A DNA stretch of 64,000 nucleotides from Bacillus sp. sid0103 (GCF_019219025.1 NZ_JAHUWN010000003.1:62001-126000); one strand, 5' to 3'. Numbered from the stretch's first letter, positions 53,253-63,744 are shown. A program made the numbers and translations. Notes: generated by a model not told the origin, from the sequence alone.

Positions 53253-54536
53253 TTACTGCTCCTTCCTCGTGTTGCACCACTCAGCGATAAATACAGCTAA
53301 AACTTTGGTAAAGTCCAATAATTGACTAACCTCCACCTTCTCATTTACGGCATGGGCATCTTCCAATTTCCCTGGTCCAAAAATGACGGTAGGAATTCCT
53401 GCACGTCCAAGCCACCCTGCATCTGTAACAGTGGTGGACATCCCAACAGTTGGCTGGTACGTTAACAATTTTTCAAAGGAGTTGGATAAAACCTTCGTTC
53501 CAGGATGGTTAGCATCCATTTCTAATGAAGGAAAAATTTCTCCTCTGTCGACAATCATCGATTTTCCGCCCCAAACAAACTGCGGCGGATTCTCACGAAG
53601 CCATGGATCTGCTGCAGCAACGGCCCCAATATACTGTTCGATTTCTTTGATGACCTCTTCATAGTCTTCATTTGGATAAAAATGAACGGTAATCCATAGT
53701 GCACAGCGATCAGCCACGAATGCTGCATGCCGCCCTCCCTCTATGACAGCAGGATTAATCGTATTGGTGCCAGGAGGAAATCCTTCATAGCTTTTCGATA
53801 CAGCCCAATGACGTTCTAATTCTTGAAGCCCAGAAATAATTTTCATCATTTTCTCGATTGCGCTGGCCCCTTGAACACCACCACCCGCATGGATCATTTT
53901 CCTCCGGATTCCATCATGATAGGTCTCCTTGCTTTGAATCGTAATCCATCCAGTAATGACACCGCCTTGTCCTTGAATATGTAAATCACTGGTATCAACC
54001 ACAACAGCATAGTCAGCAGTATACCCTCTCTCCATGCATGCAAGTGTTCCCGCCTCCCCCACTTCTTCTCCAATAACCGACTGAAATTGGAGATCGCCTT
54101 GAAGCGAGATACCAAGTTCTTTTAATATTTTAATCGCGATAAGGGATGCTGCGATTCCGCCCTTCATATCAGCGACTCCGCGTCCATAAATAAAACCATT
54201 ATTACAATATGTTGTAAATGGAGACTCAGTCCACTCTGAATGATCGCCCACTTCTGCCACATCCACATGACCATTTACAATTAAACTATTAAAGTGTGTA
54301 GGAAATTCTCCTGGTAAAACACCAACGACATTAGGATCATTCGGATAGACATCCCATTTATCGGTCTTAAATCCCAGGTCTTCTAAATATCCTTTGATAA
54401 AATCCTGAATCTCATTTGTATTCCGTGCTGGAGGACTAACTGTTGGGAACGCAATAAGCGCAGTTAACAATTCAATTAGTTCCGCTTTTCTCGCTTCTAC
54501 TTCTCGTGAAATGATACCATGCAGATCCTCTTTCAT
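53253..54536 (-). CDS. M20-family N-formyl-aminopyrimidine deformylase, YlmB-like
   Basis: A 427-residue zinc hydrolase of the ArgE/DapE/YlmB group. The metal and catalytic motifs are NGHVDVAEVG, GRGVADMKGG and GEEVGEAGT (acid Glu). In thiamin salvage YlmB removes the formyl group from formylaminopyrimidine. Its place in the operon, next to tenA, supports this, although ArgE-like sequence alone would not prove it. Confidence 0.85.
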   Translation of the reverse strand: MKEDLHGIISREVEARKAELIELLTALIAFPTVSPPARNTNEIQDFIKGYLEDLGFKTDKWDVYPNDPNVVGVLPGEFPTHFNSLIVNGHVDVAEVGDHSEWTESPFTTYCNNGFIYGRGVADMKGGIAASLIAIKILKELGISLQGDLQFQSVIGEEVGEAGTLACMERGYTADYAVVVDTSDLHIQGQGGVITGWITIQSKETYHDGIRRKMIHAGGGVQGASAIEKMMKIISGLQELERHWAVSKSYEGFPPGTNTINPAVIEGGRHAAFVADRCALWITVHFYPNEDYEEVIKEIEQYIGAVAAADPWLRENPPQFVWGGKSMIVDRGEIFPSLEMDANHPGTKVLSNSFEKLLTYQPTVGMSTTVTDAGWLGRAGIPTVIFGPGKLEDAHAVNEKVEVSQLLDFTKVLAVFIAEWCNTRKEQ

Positions 54537-54561
54537 TTGGTCACTCCCTTACTATTCATGA

Positions 54562-55074
54562 TTAATTCCGGATCGTTGTCTCATTTTTACTCAAAATCAA
54601 CACTTTTTTCCTTAAAAAAACAGACAAAATAATATATCCAAGCAGGGCTCCTGCAAACGAGCTAAATATAAATAATGGTATAAATCCAAACACAGTTGCT
54701 TTTTGACCAAGTAATAGTGTAGCGATAGGATACGACAGGAGCGCACCTAAAATTCCCGTTCCGACTACTTCTCCGATAAAAGCAAGATATAATTTTCGAG
54801 TTTTCCAGAAAAATAGCGAGGCGAGCAATGCTCCGACCATACTGCCAGGAAACGCAAAAAGCGATCCTGTTCCCATTAGGTTTCTAAGCAGGGAAACACC
54901 GAAGGCCTGGGCTACAGCATAATAAGGTCCTAATAAAACAGCGGATAAGACATTCATAAAATGCTGAATCGGAAAGACCTTTGTAAATCCAATCGGAATA
55001 TAGAATAGATTGCTAGAAATGGTCCCAATCGCGATCATCATTGCTGTTAACGTCAGTTTGTGCGTTTTCTTCAT
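54562..55074 (-). CDS. thiW: Energy-coupling factor S component, ThiW
   Basis: A 170-residue membrane protein with six hydrophobic segments, of the ThiW type, thought to import the thiazole precursor. The start overlaps the thiE stop by 4 bp. [22 protein letters not shown] contains a conserved Gly-rich part. The A and T subunits of the shared ECF transporter are not in this window. Confidence 0.85.
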   Translation of the reverse strand: MKKTHKLTLTAMMIAIGTISSNLFYIPIGFTKVFPIQHFMNVLSAVLLGPYYAVAQAFGVSLLRNLMGTGSLFAFPGSMVGALLASLFFWKTRKLYLAFIGEVVGTGILGALLSYPIATLLLGQKATVFGFIPLFIFSSFAGALLGYIILSVFLRKKVLILSKNETTIRN

Positions 55075-55730
55075 GATTCCACCAATCCCTGATAAATCAC
55101 ATTCTGTCTTAATGCCCTTGCCGCTTCCAACGGTGAATCAGCCTGGCTTATGGCTGTAATCAAGGAAACCCCATCTGCCCCTGCGTTCATAACTGAACGT
55201 GCATTTTCAATTGTGATTCCGCCGATACCGACAATCGGGGTTTCACAGCCATCTTTTCGAAGTTTTTCAATCAGGGTAGTTCCTCGAGATGGCTTGGCGT
55301 CCGCCTTTGTTTTTGTCGGAAAAACAGGTCCAATCCCAAAATAATCCGCTCCAGCTTGTACCGCTGCCATCGCTTCTTCCGTGGAATGAACCGAGACCCC
55401 AAGAATTTTGGTGGTGCCGATTTTCTCCCGCACCGCTTTTACCGTTTCATCATCTTGGCCGATATGAACACCATCTGCATCAATCGCCACAGCCAACTCA
55501 ATATCATCATTCACAATAAAGGGGACTTGATGTTTTCGGCAGATGGTTTGCAGTTCTTTAGCCAGTGCATATTTTTTAGATCCTGTTAATGCACCTTCCC
55601 CTTTTTCACGGAATTGAAAAAGCGTAATTCCACCTGAGATCGCCTCATCTAATACTTCAGCAGGTTCTTTCAAACAGTTGGTGCTGCCCATAATAAAATA
55701 AACTCGTAAAGCCGCACGGACATCGATCAT
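55071..55730 (-). CDS. thiE: Thiamin-phosphate synthase
   Basis: A 219-residue enzyme that joins HMP pyrophosphate and thiazole phosphate. The family motifs [32 protein letters not shown] and [11 protein letters not shown] are clear, with GIGGI for phosphate binding. The ATG at 55730 overlaps the thiD stop codon and has AAGGAG upstream; longer starts lie inside thiD. Coupled translation is likely. Confidence 0.95.
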   Translation of the reverse strand: MIDVRAALRVYFIMGSTNCLKEPAEVLDEAISGGITLFQFREKGEGALTGSKKYALAKELQTICRKHQVPFIVNDDIELAVAIDADGVHIGQDDETVKAVREKIGTTKILGVSVHSTEEAMAAVQAGADYFGIGPVFPTKTKADAKPSRGTTLIEKLRKDGCETPIVGIGGITIENARSVMNAGADGVSLITAISQADSPLEAARALRQNVIYQGLVES

Positions 55731-56545
55731 GACCTTGCCATCTCCTTTGTTAAATTCCTTTTCCCATACGCCCAATGGTTGGTTGGACCATGTCCTTGAC
55801 CAATTTCTAATTGATCCTCAATCGCCGCCTGTATAAAATCCTTCGCTTTCAAAACGGCGTCATAAACTGAAAACCCTTTGGCCAGTTCGGCGGTTAGTAC
55901 CGCCGAAAACGTACAACCAGTTCCATGTGTGTTCTTTGTCTGGATTCGTGGACTTGTAAAGGTGTAGAATTCCTTCCCATCAAACAATAAATCAGTCGAC
56001 ACGGACTCGTTTTCGTCGTGACCGCCTTTGATCACTACATTCTTTACTCCCAACTCATGGAGTCTTTTGGCAGCTTCTTTTTTATCTTCATTGGTCTGAA
56101 TTAACATCCCTGTAAGTACTTCCGCTTCTGGAATATTCGGCGTAATCATCTTGGAACGCGGCAATAAGAATTCTTTCATGGCAGAAATGGCTTCCAGCTG
56201 TAACAAGGAAGCGCCGCCTTTTGCAATCATGACAGGGTCGACGACAACATTCTCCCACCCATAAATCTTGAGTTGCTCTGCGACCGCCTCGATGATTTCC
56301 GCATTGAACAGCATTCCTGTTTTTACCGCATCCGCACCCATATCTTTGCCAATTGCTTCAATCTGTTTGACAACGGCCTCTGCTGACATGGGGTAAACTG
56401 CGTGAACACCTAATGTATTTTGAGCTGTTACAGCGGTTAACGCCGTCATCCCAAACACATCTAATTCCTGAAACGTCTTTAAGTCAGCCTGAATTCCAGC
56501 ACCGCCGCCGCTATCAGAACCTGCGATCGTTAATGCTTTTTTCAT
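55727..56545 (-). CDS. thiD: Hydroxymethylpyrimidine kinase/HMP-P kinase
   Basis: A 272-residue ribokinase-like enzyme that phosphorylates HMP twice. It begins [20 protein letters not shown] and has the catalytic [26 protein letters not shown] precedes the start. It sits between thiM and thiE in the standard order. Confidence 0.95.
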   Translation of the reverse strand: MKKALTIAGSDSGGGAGIQADLKTFQELDVFGMTALTAVTAQNTLGVHAVYPMSAEAVVKQIEAIGKDMGADAVKTGMLFNAEIIEAVAEQLKIYGWENVVVDPVMIAKGGASLLQLEAISAMKEFLLPRSKMITPNIPEAEVLTGMLIQTNEDKKEAAKRLHELGVKNVVIKGGHDENESVSTDLLFDGKEFYTFTSPRIQTKNTHGTGCTFSAVLTAELAKGFSVYDAVLKAKDFIQAAIEDQLEIGQGHGPTNHWAYGKRNLTKEMARS

Positions 56546-56560
56546 GAAAAATACCCCCTC

Positions 56561-57376
56561 TTATCGATTCACCTTTTTAAAAGAAGCGTGTAATTGTATA
56601 TCTTCGGAAGAAACCAAAGTTAATTGGTTTAAAAATTCAATTTGGAAACTACCTGGCCCCTTTTCAGCTGTTTGCCCCGCTGCCTTTTCCGCCGCGATCT
56701 CATAGTATGTTAAAGCAGCCACCGAAGCGAGAATCAAATCTTCTTCCACTCCTGCAAATGCCCCAATCACCGATGTAAGCAGACAACCCATCCCAGTCAC
56801 CTTTGTCATGATAGGGTGACCATTGTAAACAAGATAGGTAGTCTCGCCATTCGAAACAACATCCTCTTTTCCAGTAATGATGACGACGCATTTCCATGTT
56901 TGTGCTGCTTTTATCGCAAGGGTAACAATATCCCCGTTAACTGTCACCCCTGCATCGACGCCTTTAATTTCCCACTTTTCACCGAGTACATTGGCAATTT
57001 CTGCTGCATTTCCCCGAATCGCTGAAACCTTTACTTCACTCATGATTCTTTGTGCCGTTTCGGTTCGGTAAGCGGTAGCCCCCGCACCAACCGGATCAAA
57101 GATAACTGGTACACCGGAGTCATTGGCAGCGTTTCCGGCAATGATCATTGAATCTACCGTTTGTGGATTTAAGGTTCCAATATTCAATACTAGTGAACTC
57201 GCAATCTTGGCCATTTCTGCTACTTCCTCCGCTGCATACGCCATAACCGGGGAGGCACCTAAAGCGAGAAGCCCATTAGCGGTAAAATTCGTGACCACAA
57301 CATTGGTGATATTATGTACAAGCGGGTTTACCTTCCTTACTTTTTCCAACGTTCCAAACAAATTGATTTTTTCCAT
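56561..57376 (-). CDS. thiM: Hydroxyethylthiazole kinase
   Basis: A 271-residue kinase that phosphorylates the thiazole alcohol. [23 protein letters not shown] and the catalytic [15 protein letters not shown] are diagnostic. It is the first gene after the TPP riboswitch; the start has GGAGAG 6 bp before it. Together with ThiD and ThiE it makes thiamin phosphate by salvage. Confidence 0.95.
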   Translation of the reverse strand: MEKINLFGTLEKVRKVNPLVHNITNVVVTNFTANGLLALGASPVMAYAAEEVAEMAKIASSLVLNIGTLNPQTVDSMIIAGNAANDSGVPVIFDPVGAGATAYRTETAQRIMSEVKVSAIRGNAAEIANVLGEKWEIKGVDAGVTVNGDIVTLAIKAAQTWKCVVIITGKEDVVSNGETTYLVYNGHPIMTKVTGMGCLLTSVIGAFAGVEEDLILASVAALTYYEIAAEKAAGQTAEKGPGSFQIEFLNQLTLVSSEDIQLHASFKKVNR

Positions 57377-57404
57377 TTCAATCTCTCCATTTCTTTTAAA
57401 AAAA

Positions 57405-57437
57405 ATAAAAAAACCAGATCCAAAAACGGACCTGGTT
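57405..57437 (-). terminator. Terminator of the TPP riboswitch
   Basis: On the minus strand AACCAGGTCC-GTTTTT-GGATCTGGTT is followed by a T run. It lies between the aptamer and thiM and would form when TPP is bound. Confidence 0.85.
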
Positions 57438-57464
57438 AGTTAGTAAGAGAAAAATTTATAGATT

Positions 57465-57567
57465 CACTTGGCTACTTTCCTACGCTGGTATTACCCAGAT
57501 CAGGTCCGAAGGGTTGAAAATTTATCCATTTTCTCTCAGCCTGTTTACAGGGCACCCCTAGTAGATA
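57465..57567 (-). promoter_or_regulatory. TPP riboswitch
   Basis: Read on the minus strand, AGGGGTGCCC, then CTGAGAG and then GACCTGATCTGGGTAATACC and CGTAGGAAAG follow the THI-box consensus in order. It controls the nine-gene thi operon by transcription attenuation through the terminator at 57405-57437. Confidence 0.95.
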
Positions 57568-57705
57568 CAATTCATTATTAAATTAAGTACATCATAGCCC
57601 TATGAAACTAGAATGTAAAGAAATTAGTTTTAATTGAGACTTAAGTTGACATAATATCATTATTGTAAATCTATTATTATTAACCATCTTAAAGTTAACA
57701 TAATA

Positions 57706-59328
57706 TTATTCCTGTTTACTTTTATAAGGGAACGTTACAATAAAAGTTGCCCCTTTTCCTTTTTGAGAATATATTTCTACCTGTCCAGCTAGTTTTTCCA
57801 AGCTTCGCTTCACCAAAAATAAACCGATTCCTCGATTTTCACCCTTAGTGGAATATCCTTTTACACATAAGCTATTTCGCTCCTCTTCATCAATACCAGG
57901 TCCTGTATCATGGACCTCTAACACGAGGGTTTCATCATAATAGTCGAACCTTAACGTTACTTTTTTAAGTGGACAGTCCGCGACAGCATCTAGTGCATTA
58001 TCGATTAAATTCCCAAGGATCGTGACCACTTCATGCGTGGTTTCCTGGTGGAGAGGTTCTGGTAAAAATCCTTCCCCAGTAATGATCAATTCACAACCGT
58101 TTTCCCTTGCAAAGCTAAGCTTTCCTAAAATAAATCCTGCTAACACAGGATCTTTAAAACGACTGACCACAAATTCCACTTCTGATTGTTGATGATTTAC
58201 AATTTTGGTAATGTATGACGAGACCATTTGATAATCCTTCATATGGATTAAACCTGAAATAACATGTAGTTTATTCATAAATTCATGTGACTGGGTTCTT
58301 AGTGCCTCTGCATATAACTTGACTCCGGTTAATTGTTCAGCTAATTCCTTGATTTCGGTTTTTTCTCGGAAAGTGGCAATTGCTCCAACAATCTTTCCTT
58401 TCACGATTACAGGGACACGATTGGTTAAAACGGTGATATGATTGATTTCTTGTTCTTGGTCTAGCAGGGCCTCCCCCGTTACCAGAACTGTCGAAAGCCT
58501 TGAATTCGGCATGTAATCATCTATTTTTTTACCTAAAAAAGGACCGTCAACCCCTGCAATTTGAAAAAGCCGAACCCCTTCATTATTAACGAGTGTGGTT
58601 ATCCCATCCTGGTCAACTGCCAATATCCCTTCCTTGGTTGATTGCAGCATTGCACTTCGTTCTTCTAACAATTTTGCAACCTCACTTGGCTCAAGGCCAA
58701 ATAAAATGGCTTTGATTTTTCTTGCTAAAAACAGCGCTCCTATCACTCCGACTAAAATACCTACACCGACTCCAATCAGAATGATTTTTCTGCTTTGTGC
58801 AATGGCTTGATTTACTTTTTCTAACGAAATTCCAACCGCAACGGCCCCGATTTGTTTATTCTTTTCATCAAATACAGGGACAAACGAGCGTAAAGATAAT
58901 CCTAATGTCCCTTTTGCAGTCGAAATATGCTCTTTTCCTTTTAACACAGGACCTTCATCACCACCGACAAAATGCAGACCCAAGAGATGACGATTAGGAT
59001 GTGATTTTCTAAGTCCATTCATGTCCATGACGACGATAAATTCAACATGGGTGGACTGTTTGAGATCATTGGCAAAGGCTTGGATGTCTTTCTCTGCTTT
59101 TTTATTCTGCAATCCCTTTATCACAATGGAGGATTGGGCAACAATTCTTGCAATATTCGTGGCTTTCTCTTCTTGGACTTTCCTTGTTTCGTGTGAGATT
59201 CTATTGGTAATTAAAATCTCAGTTACGAACAGTGCCATTACAACCACAATACAGACCAGCAGGGTCATCGTCGTTTGTAAACGGAGCTTTAGTTTTGGTT
59301 TTCCCATCCTGATTTTCCGGCCCAACAT
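57706..59328 (-). CDS. dctS: Sensor histidine kinase, CitA/DcuS/DctS family
   Basis: A 540-residue membrane sensor: helix 1 (about residues 18-38), a periplasm-side PAS-type (PDC) domain to about 180 (HVEFIVVMDMNGLRKSHPNR), helix 2 (about 183-205), a cytosolic PAS domain (about 220-330) and a kinase core with phospho-His in SHEFMNKLH near 347 and ATP-site NLIDNALDA, DTGPGI and GIGLFLV. Such kinases sense C4-dicarboxylates or citrate. The response regulator follows upstream in the same operon and a transporter is divergent. Confidence 0.9.
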   Translation of the reverse strand: MLGRKIRMGKPKLKLRLQTTMTLLVCIVVVMALFVTEILITNRISHETRKVQEEKATNIARIVAQSSIVIKGLQNKKAEKDIQAFANDLKQSTHVEFIVVMDMNGLRKSHPNRHLLGLHFVGGDEGPVLKGKEHISTAKGTLGLSLRSFVPVFDEKNKQIGAVAVGISLEKVNQAIAQSRKIILIGVGVGILVGVIGALFLARKIKAILFGLEPSEVAKLLEERSAMLQSTKEGILAVDQDGITTLVNNEGVRLFQIAGVDGPFLGKKIDDYMPNSRLSTVLVTGEALLDQEQEINHITVLTNRVPVIVKGKIVGAIATFREKTEIKELAEQLTGVKLYAEALRTQSHEFMNKLHVISGLIHMKDYQMVSSYITKIVNHQQSEVEFVVSRFKDPVLAGFILGKLSFARENGCELIITGEGFLPEPLHQETTHEVVTILGNLIDNALDAVADCPLKKVTLRFDYYDETLVLEVHDTGPGIDEEERNSLCVKGYSTKGENRGIGLFLVKRSLEKLAGQVEIYSQKGKGATFIVTFPYKSKQE

Positions 59329-59360
59329 GCTCCCCCCTACTCACATGCCATCGTATTTTT

Positions 59361-60038
59361 TCAAATTCCATACCGGTTAACTGGTCTCCCGACACCGCCG
59401 TAATGGATATGGATCTTTACTTTGCCTTCTTTTTCTAAATAATCAAGATACCTCCGTGCCGTTACACGTGCCATCCCAATGCCTTCTGCTACTTCTTCCG
59501 CAGAAACTGGTTCTTTTTCCTGCGCTAAAAATTCCGTAATTTTAGTTAAGGTATTCATATTTAATCCCTTTGGCAGGCTGTCACTTTCAGATTCTTCCTT
59601 GTTACTAATAAATAAGAGTTGATCAAGTTCCTCTTGTACTAGGGCTTTCTTTTCTGCTAATTTCAGACGATAGTTTTTATAGTTATCTAGTGATTTTTTT
59701 ATTCGATCGAAGGTAAATGGCTTCATGATATAATCAAAAGCACCTGTTTGAAGCACCCCATGGATGGTTTCAATATCGCTGGCAGCTGTTATCGCAATCA
59801 CATCAACGGAAATGGCCTCTGAACGAAGTTCTCTTAGCATCTCCAATCCACCCATATATGGCATGTAAATGTCGATAATGGCAAGGTTGGGCCGGAGTTC
59901 ATTGACTAATCGCAGTCCCTCCATCCCGTTTGCAGCAACACCGATAATCGAAAACCCTTCTATCCTATCAATAAATTGGCGGTGAACCTCCCGGACCATT
60001 GGATCATCTTCAATCAATAATACTTTTAACGGAAACAT
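59361..60038 (-). CDS. dctR: Response regulator, CitB/DcuR/DctR family
   Basis: A 225-residue regulator. The receiver domain has the phospho-acceptor Asp near residue 56 in AIIDIYMPYMG, and the C-terminal HTH reads MARVTARRYLDYLEKEGKV. It is co-directional with dctS, upstream of it, and divergent from dctP. It should bind the divergent promoter region, where two AT-rich inverted repeats occur. Confidence 0.92.
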   Translation of the reverse strand: MFPLKVLLIEDDPMVREVHRQFIDRIEGFSIIGVAANGMEGLRLVNELRPNLAIIDIYMPYMGGLEMLRELRSEAISVDVIAITAASDIETIHGVLQTGAFDYIMKPFTFDRIKKSLDNYKNYRLKLAEKKALVQEELDQLLFISNKEESESDSLPKGLNMNTLTKITEFLAQEKEPVSAEEVAEGIGMARVTARRYLDYLEKEGKVKIHIHYGGVGRPVNRYGI

Positions 60039-60085
60039 CCCCTGCTCCCCCTTAGAGTAATGCCTTTTATAATATTATAATGGCC

Positions 60086-60114
60086 TATTTTATTAAAATA
60101 GTAAAATAATTTTA
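60086..60114 (+). promoter_or_regulatory. Pair of AT-rich inverted repeats, candidate DctR sites
   Basis: TATTTTATTAAAATA (60086-60100) and TAAAATAATTTTA (60102-60114) are each perfect odd-length inverted repeats with one central base, side by side between the divergent dctSR and dctP genes. Confidence 0.45.
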
Positions 60115-60219
60115 AAATGCTTGTTTAGGGTATTTTTTATAACAAAAGGAACAATAAGACCAATATGACCAAAAGCTTACTATTGTCTGAATTTTCATTT
60201 ATCATGTGCTTGGGTGGGT

Positions 60220-60233
60220 TGAAAGCGTTAACA
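60220..60233 (+). promoter_or_regulatory. cre box (CcpA site) before dctP
   Basis: TGAAAGCGTTAACA is a full match to the cre consensus, 31 bp before the dctP start codon. It implies carbon catabolite repression of the transporter. Confidence 0.75.
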
Positions 60234-60263
60234 ATTTTACTAAACAAAGGGGTGCATGTGGCA

Positions 60264-61529
60264 ATGAAAATTAATTTTAAAAATCTGACCGTCCAAGTAT
60301 TACTAGGGATCGTACTTGGGATTATCATCGGATTTCTTTTTCCGAAATTCGGTACAGAATTAAAAGTTTTGGCCGATATCTTTATCAAGTTAATTAAAAT
60401 GGTGATTGCTCCAATTGTATTTTTTACGATTGTCATTGGAATTGGAAACATGGGGGATTTAAAGAAGGTTGGACGTATCGGAGGGAAAGCGCTCCTGTAT
60501 TTTGAAATTGTTACGACGTTTGCTTTAGCGATCGGTTTACTGCTAGTTAATATCATAAAACCAGGATCTGGGTTTAATACACAATCCGTAAAAGGCGGAG
60601 ATATTTCACAATTTACTGAGCAGGCAAAAGAAACCAGTCATGGGTTTGTGGAATTTATTTTAGGAATTATTCCAGATAATTTTGTTGGAGCCATGGCGAA
60701 GGGTGATCTGCTCCCAATCTTATTCTTTGCTGTTCTTTTCGGGATTGCTCTTGCTTCCTTGGGCCAAAAAGGAAAACCGGTCGTTGCCTTGTTTGAGCAA
60801 TTTACAGAGATATTTTTTAAGATTGTTAATATCGTGATGAAATTTTCACCGATTGCGGCATCCGGTGCAATGGCCTATACGATTGGTAATTTTGGTCTTG
60901 GTTCGTTAGTATCTCTTGGAAAATTAATGGGAAGCGTCTATGCAACGATGTTTCTTTTCATCATATTTGTCCTAGGGGGAATCGCAAAGCTTTATGGATT
61001 TAATATTTTAAAATTCATTGCTTATATCAAGGAAGAAATTCTCTTGGTATTAGGGACATCCTCCTCTGAGTCTGCTCTGCCAAGAATGATGGAAAGACTT
61101 GAAAAATACGGTTGTTCCAAGTCGGTGGTTGGTCTTGTTGTCCCAACTGGGTATTCGTTTAACTTGGATGGAACCGCGATTTATCTTTCGATGGCTGCAC
61201 TCTTTATTGCACAGGCTTACAATGTAGATATTACAATTTGGCATCAAATCACCTTGTTAGGAATTTTAATGTTGACATCAAAGGGTGCCGCTGGTGTTAC
61301 TGGTTCAGGTTTTATTACCCTTGCTGCTACTCTGTCGGCCTTCCCAGTCATTCCGGTCGAAGGGATCGCCTTATTACTAGGTGTCGATCGTTTTATGTCT
61401 GAAGCCCGCGCGATTACGAACTTAATCGGAAATGGTGTGGCAACAGTGGTTGTTTCCAAGATGGAAAACGAATTCCATCCTGCCGATGAGCTTGAAACTG
61501 CAAAAACTGAAAAATCGATTAGCGCTTAA
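60264..61529 (+). CDS. dctP: C4-dicarboxylate symporter, DAACS family
   Basis: A 421-residue transporter of the dicarboxylate/amino acid:cation symporter family. Helices begin [18 protein letters not shown]; the substrate-binding hairpin and helices contain [20 protein letters not shown] and [14 protein letters not shown]. The pairing with DctS/DctR points to succinate, fumarate or malate; glutamate transport is the alternative. ATG 60264 (or GTG 60258) follows AAAGGGG. A cre box lies just upstream. Confidence 0.92.
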   Translation: MKINFKNLTVQVLLGIVLGIIIGFLFPKFGTELKVLADIFIKLIKMVIAPIVFFTIVIGIGNMGDLKKVGRIGGKALLYFEIVTTFALAIGLLLVNIIKPGSGFNTQSVKGGDISQFTEQAKETSHGFVEFILGIIPDNFVGAMAKGDLLPILFFAVLFGIALASLGQKGKPVVALFEQFTEIFFKIVNIVMKFSPIAASGAMAYTIGNFGLGSLVSLGKLMGSVYATMFLFIIFVLGGIAKLYGFNILKFIAYIKEEILLVLGTSSSESALPRMMERLEKYGCSKSVVGLVVPTGYSFNLDGTAIYLSMAALFIAQAYNVDITIWHQITLLGILMLTSKGAAGVTGSGFITLAATLSAFPVIPVEGIALLLGVDRFMSEARAITNLIGNGVATVVVSKMENEFHPADELETAKTEKSISA

Positions 61530-61543
61530 TCTTGGACAAGAAT

Positions 61544-61577
61544 ATGGCTTGGAGGATTTCCCTCCAAGCCATTTTTC
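61544..61577. terminator. Bidirectional terminator
   Basis: TGGCTTGGAGG pairs with CCTCCAAGCCA, followed by T runs, between dctP and the converging GNAT gene. Confidence 0.88.
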
Positions 61578-62086
61578 TATTTTAACAGGTTAATATCTTC
61601 CCAGCCATAGGCCAACTCAATTAAGTTTGTACCAACAAAATCAACCGTTTCCCGATCGACAACTTTTCCACCCATCTTTTCGTAGAAATAGCGGGAAGTA
61701 TTATCCTGAAAGACCCATACAAGCATGGAATGAATATTTTGGTTTAATAAATCAGCGACGACCGCTTTTATGAGTTGTTCTCCTAAACCTTGTTTCTGAA
61801 AGTCTTGTAAAATATAAATTGCATACATTTCACCTGCATATTTAGGATATTCCCCTGTTCTTTCTGGACCGCCGTTAGCAAAACCAACGATATGCCCATT
61901 ATCATCTTCGGCTACAAACACCTGACCATTTGGAATGATTTGTTCCCAAAGACCTGCCCGTTTTTCATAGGTTAAATCATTGATATATTCATTTGGGACA
62001 ATGTTTGCGTATGTGGTTCTCCAACTATCAACATGCACACTGGCAATACCTGCCACATCTGTTAACATAGCTTTTCTTATTTTCAA
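61577..62086 (-). CDS. GNAT family N-acetyltransferase
   Basis: A 169-residue acetyltransferase. The acetyl-CoA site is FQKQGLGEQLIKAVVADLL and the end has NTSRYFYEKMGGKVV. I chose TTG 62086, which has GAGGTG 5-6 bp before it; the longer in-frame start would include the ribosome site in the protein. Substrate unknown. Confidence 0.85.
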   Translation of the reverse strand: MKIRKAMLTDVAGIASVHVDSWRTTYANIVPNEYINDLTYEKRAGLWEQIIPNGQVFVAEDDNGHIVGFANGGPERTGEYPKYAGEMYAIYILQDFQKQGLGEQLIKAVVADLLNQNIHSMLVWVFQDNTSRYFYEKMGGKVVDRETVDFVGTNLIELAYGWEDINLLK

Positions 62087-62134
62087 CGTAATCACCTCGT
62101 TATTTGGTGGATTGCTGGTTACAATCAAGGTTTC

Positions 62135-62374
62135 TTAACTTTTTGCCAGTTCCATTAGCTCTTTCAGCTCATTGGTAAAGCCTTTGACTGCCCGATTTTC
62201 AACGACTGTAACAGGAACTCCAAGAAAGCCGTATTTCTTTACTTCCTTTTGGTATTCTGGATTGACGGACAAATCTCTAGTCTCAAACGCAATTCCTTCT
62301 TCACTAAGGACTTTTTTGACCATTGTGCACTCGATACAGTCTTTGGTGGTATAGACGATTACTTGTTTGCTCAT
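62135..62374 (-). CDS. Glutaredoxin-like protein
   Basis: A 79-residue thioredoxin-fold protein with the redox motif TKDCIEC near residue 11, the cis-Pro in GVPVTVV and a final helix. It resembles NrdH/glutaredoxin-like reductants. The CIEC dipeptide differs from classical CPYC. AAAAGGGG precedes the ATG. Confidence 0.9.
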   Translation of the reverse strand: MSKQVIVYTTKDCIECTMVKKVLSEEGIAFETRDLSVNPEYQKEVKKYGFLGVPVTVVENRAVKGFTNELKELMELAKS

Positions 62375-62424
62375 TGTTTGTTTTCCCCTTTTATTTATGA
62401 TAATTTATTTTTCTTTTGCAGATG

Positions 62425-62913
62425 TTAATCGAAAAAAATATGCTCTGCTACCAAGGAATCACCTATATTCATTACTCCAAATGAAAATTTCTTCTGTCTT
62501 CTTTTATCGGTAGGCGATCCAGGGTTGAAAAGCAAAATCCCATTTTCGCTCTTTTTAATTGGAATATGGGAATGGCCAAAAATGAGGCAATCCAGTTTCT
62601 CGCCTTCAAAGGCAAGAATGGCTCTTTTTTCGGTTGTTTTCCCTTTGCCATGACCATGTGTTATCCCAATTTTAAACCCGCAAACCTCAATAACTCGGTT
62701 TTCCGGAAATAAGTCCTTGATTTCATCTCCATCTACATTACCAAATACACCCACAACATTCGCATAGGATTTTAGTTCAATATATACATCAATTGTTTGC
62801 AAATCACCGGCATGTATGATTAGATCAGCATGGACTAATTCTTCAATTAATCTAGGAGGCAAGCCCTTCGCTCTTTTGGGCAAATGTGTGTCTGAAAGGA
62901 CAACAATTTTCAT
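62425..62913 (-). CDS. YfcE/MJ0936-type metallophosphoesterase
   Basis: A 162-residue phosphodiesterase. The metal motifs are VLSDTHLP, IHAGDLQT, GNVDGDE and FGHSHIP. I chose ATG 62913 with GGAG 8-9 bp before it. The substrate is unknown; family members cleave cyclic nucleotides in vitro. Confidence 0.9.
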   Translation of the reverse strand: MKIVVLSDTHLPKRAKGLPPRLIEELVHADLIIHAGDLQTIDVYIELKSYANVVGVFGNVDGDEIKDLFPENRVIEVCGFKIGITHGHGKGKTTEKRAILAFEGEKLDCLIFGHSHIPIKKSENGILLFNPGSPTDKRRQKKFSFGVMNIGDSLVAEHIFFD

Positions 62914-62952
62914 AATCATACTCCATTCTAAGTCCAACTCATAATAATCCGT

Positions 62953-63744
62953 TTATAATTGATAGAATAATCTTGTGTTCTTCCATAATCTTTCCGAAAT
63001 TTCTTCTTCTGACAATTTTTTTATATTTGAAATTGACTTAATGGATTCAAGCATCATATTTGGATGTGTCATAGTTTCCAAAAATGGACCTTCAAATGGC
63101 CATGGACCATCTGTTTCAATCATCATTTGTTCTAGCGGATATCTTTGAACTAAATGTTGTATCTCTTCATCATAGACAACATCCGGTGTAACCGATATAT
63201 AATAGCCATTTTCTTTCATTCTTGTCATTGTTTTCTCATCTCCTTTAAACCAATGAAAATGGGCATTTTTGACGGAGTAATTTTCTAAAAGATCACAAAC
63301 ATTTGGCGCGTCCTCATGAACTGCATGGAGGACAATTGGCTTCTCCCATGTTACTGTCTTTTGAATGAAAATCTCTAATAGTTCTAGGTATTGTTCATAC
63401 TGACTACTGGACACTTTAAGCTTTCTCCTTAAATAATAAGGAAGCCCTACTTCTCCTATGGCAACCATATCGTGTCTGTGTTTATTCATCCAATCCATTA
63501 ACTCATTCAACTGATTATCTGTTGGAAGTGACTGCTCAGGATGGTAACCAAACGCTGGTCTCACCTTTTGATATTTTCTCGTTAACTCAAGGTTTCTTTT
63601 ACACGATTCTAAATTAAAAGAAACGGATATCAGCCTATCAATTTGTGGAATAGTTTCCATTAACTGAAAAATTTCATCATCCTTATAATGATCGAGATGT
63701 ATATGGGCATCAATCATTTTTACCAAATCGTTCACTACCTTCAT
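62953..63744 (-). CDS. TatD family metal-dependent hydrolase
   Basis: A 263-residue TIM-barrel hydrolase. MIDAHIHLDHY at the start, AIGEVGLPYY, PIVLHAVHED and MIETDGPWPF form the metal site of TatD-type deoxyribonuclease-like enzymes. The start may be ATG 63744 or ATG 63717; only the latter begins with the family motif. The 255 bp from here to the window end hold no gene I can support. Confidence 0.82.
   Translation of the reverse strand: MKVVNDLVKMIDAHIHLDHYKDDEIFQLMETIPQIDRLISVSFNLESCKRNLELTRKYQKVRPAFGYHPEQSLPTDNQLNELMDWMNKHRHDMVAIGEVGLPYYLRRKLKVSSSQYEQYLELLEIFIQKTVTWEKPIVLHAVHEDAPNVCDLLENYSVKNAHFHWFKGDEKTMTRMKENGYYISVTPDVVYDEEIQHLVQRYPLEQMMIETDGPWPFEGPFLETMTHPNMMLESIKSISNIKKLSEEEISERLWKNTRLFYQL

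Noticed and set aside
60137..60556. Long minus-strand frame opposite dctP
   Set aside because: It is a shadow of the dctP coding strand and has no start signal.
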